From Gammaproteobacteria bacterium (GTDB lineage Bacteria > Pseudomonadota > Gammaproteobacteria > Steroidobacterales > Steroidobacteraceae): a DNA stretch of 7,359 bases. This document shows, piece after piece, positions 6,740 to 7,359 of the stretch. The first letter of the stretch is position 1. Each line of letters starts with the position of its first letter. The stretch covers positions 341-7,699 of the forward strand of contig PMHN01000025.1 in the NCBI GenBank assembly GCA_003156695.1, given 5' to 3'. The notes beneath the pieces were generated by a model that ran no database searches, was not told the DNA's origin, and saw only the letters and a program-made list of their open reading frames with translations. The position numbers were made by a program, and so were the translations under genes.

Positions 6740-7359
6740 GTGACCAACCTGATATTTCTTCGCGCCCGATCCGGCGTGGCCCTCCTCTGGTACCTGATGC
6801 TCGCCGCAGCGCTCGCGGCCGCGCCGACAATCACACGGGCGGACCCGGCCCCGAAGCCCGTGATCGTGTTCATGACGGACTTCGGGACCGTCGACGACGC
6901 CGTCGCGATCTGCAAGGGCGTCATCAAGACACTCGCCCCCGATGCGGAGATCATCGATCTCACCCACCAGGTGACGCCGTACTCGATTGCAGACGGCGCG
7001 CGCCTGCTGGCGCGGACTTCACAGTACTACCCGCCCGGAACCATCTTTCTGACGGTCATCGACCCCGGGGTCGGCACCACCCGGCGCTCGATCGTCGTCA
7101 AGACCAGGCGCGGCCAGTACTTCGTGCTGCCGGATAACGGGCTCATCACCCTCGTCGCCGACCGCGACGGAATCGAAGGCGTCCGCGAGATCATGAACCC
7201 CCAATGGGTCCTCGCCGGTTCCACCTCGTCCACATTCCACGGGAGGGACATCTACTCGCCAGTGGCTGCACACCTGCAGCGGGGCGAGGACTGGAACGGC
7301 GTGGGCCGGGCACTCAAGGGCGTGACGCGCCTGGACATCCCGCGCGTGAGCGTCGATTC
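6740..7359 (+). CDS. Exported SAM hydrolase (SAM hydroxide adenosyltransferase, DUF62), 3' truncated by window
   Basis: The first 206 residues of a PF01887-family enzyme, which uses hydroxide to split S-adenosylmethionine into adenosine and methionine. The frame is open from GTG 6740 to the window end; family members are usually near 260-300 residues, so a substantial part is missing. Signature motifs are TDFG (46-49), IDLTHQVTPY, DPGVGTTRR (108-116), PDNGL (131-135) and TFHGRDIYSPVAAHL (about 165-179). The Asp108, Arg115 and His167 spacing (7 and 59 residues) equals that of the Asp-Arg-His triad known from archaeal homologues, so it reads as a hydrolase rather than a fluorinase or chlorinase. 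Residues 1-34 look like a signal peptide (Arg8 and Arg10, hydrophobic VALLWYLMLAAALAAA, cleavage after TRA), which is unusual, since the well-studied members lack one. It is divergent from the NUP gene, and both act on nucleoside-like molecules outside the cytoplasm if the signals are real. Confidence 0.9.
   Translation, partial: MTNLIFLRARSGVALLWYLMLAAALAAAPTITRADPAPKPVIVFMTDFGTVDDAVAICKGVIKTLAPDAEIIDLTHQVTPYSIADGARLLARTSQYYPPGTIFLTVIDPGVGTTRRSIVVKTRRGQYFVLPDNGLITLVADRDGIEGVREIMNPQWVLAGSTSSTFHGRDIYSPVAAHLQRGEDWNGVGRALKGVTRLDIPRVSVD

Noticed and set aside
6673..6967. N-terminal extension of the NUP gene up to 6967 on the minus strand
   Set aside because: The added residues run antisense to the SAM hydrolase gene, show no domain, and would bury the signal peptide inside the protein.
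7019..7273. Minus-strand open frames of 74-84 codons at the right edge
   Set aside because: They are shadows of the SAM hydrolase gene, which has strong family motifs in the opposite frame.
6740..7359. SAM-dependent fluorinase or chlorinase
   Set aside because: These share the fold, but the Asp-Arg-His triad with 7 and 59 residue spacing is the hydrolase pattern.
1..7359. CRISPR array, tRNA, rRNA, transposase or phage genes
   Set aside because: I saw no regularly spaced repeats, tRNA-like cloverleaf, conserved rRNA stretches or mobile-element protein motifs; nearly all bases fall within the seven coding regions.

Overview
The window is GC-rich and gene-dense. It holds seven protein-coding genes and no RNA gene, insertion sequence or CRISPR array. 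The composition and gene families fit a high-GC proteobacterium, perhaps a gammaproteobacterium, but I cannot name a taxon. The main theme is purine salvage and purine breakdown.

Plus strand, 1-5061. The left edge cuts into an NCS2/AzgA-type purine-base permease. After 19 bases comes a fusion of OHCU decarboxylase (UraD, the last step of urate to allantoin) with an allantoate amidohydrolase (AllC-type, M20 fold). This overlaps by 4 bases (ATGA) an ArgE/DapE-like M20 protein in which two expected metal ligands are replaced. An exported alpha/beta hydrolase of visibly lower GC follows 34 bases later. The first three genes look like one operon that imports purine bases and opens and deaminates the ring. 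Urate oxidase, HIU hydrolase and allantoinase are not in the window.

Minus strand, 5095-6646. A small GFA-family zinc protein lies downstream of a secreted protein of the family named 'purine nucleoside permease' (NUP, PF06516). The latter has a signal peptide but no membrane bundle, and it carries motifs resembling those of nucleoside phosphorylases and nucleosidases.

Right edge, plus strand, 6740 onward. A gene cut by the window edge encodes a DUF62-type SAM hydrolase (SAM hydroxide adenosyltransferase) with an apparent signal peptide and an intact Asp-Arg-His triad. It is divergent from the NUP gene across about 90 bases.

A possible working model is that exported SAM hydrolase releases adenosine, the exported NUP protein handles the nucleoside, the permease imports the base, and the cytosolic fusion enzyme acts in breakdown to recover nitrogen. 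Each family assignment rests on visible motifs. The pathway linking them is inference.
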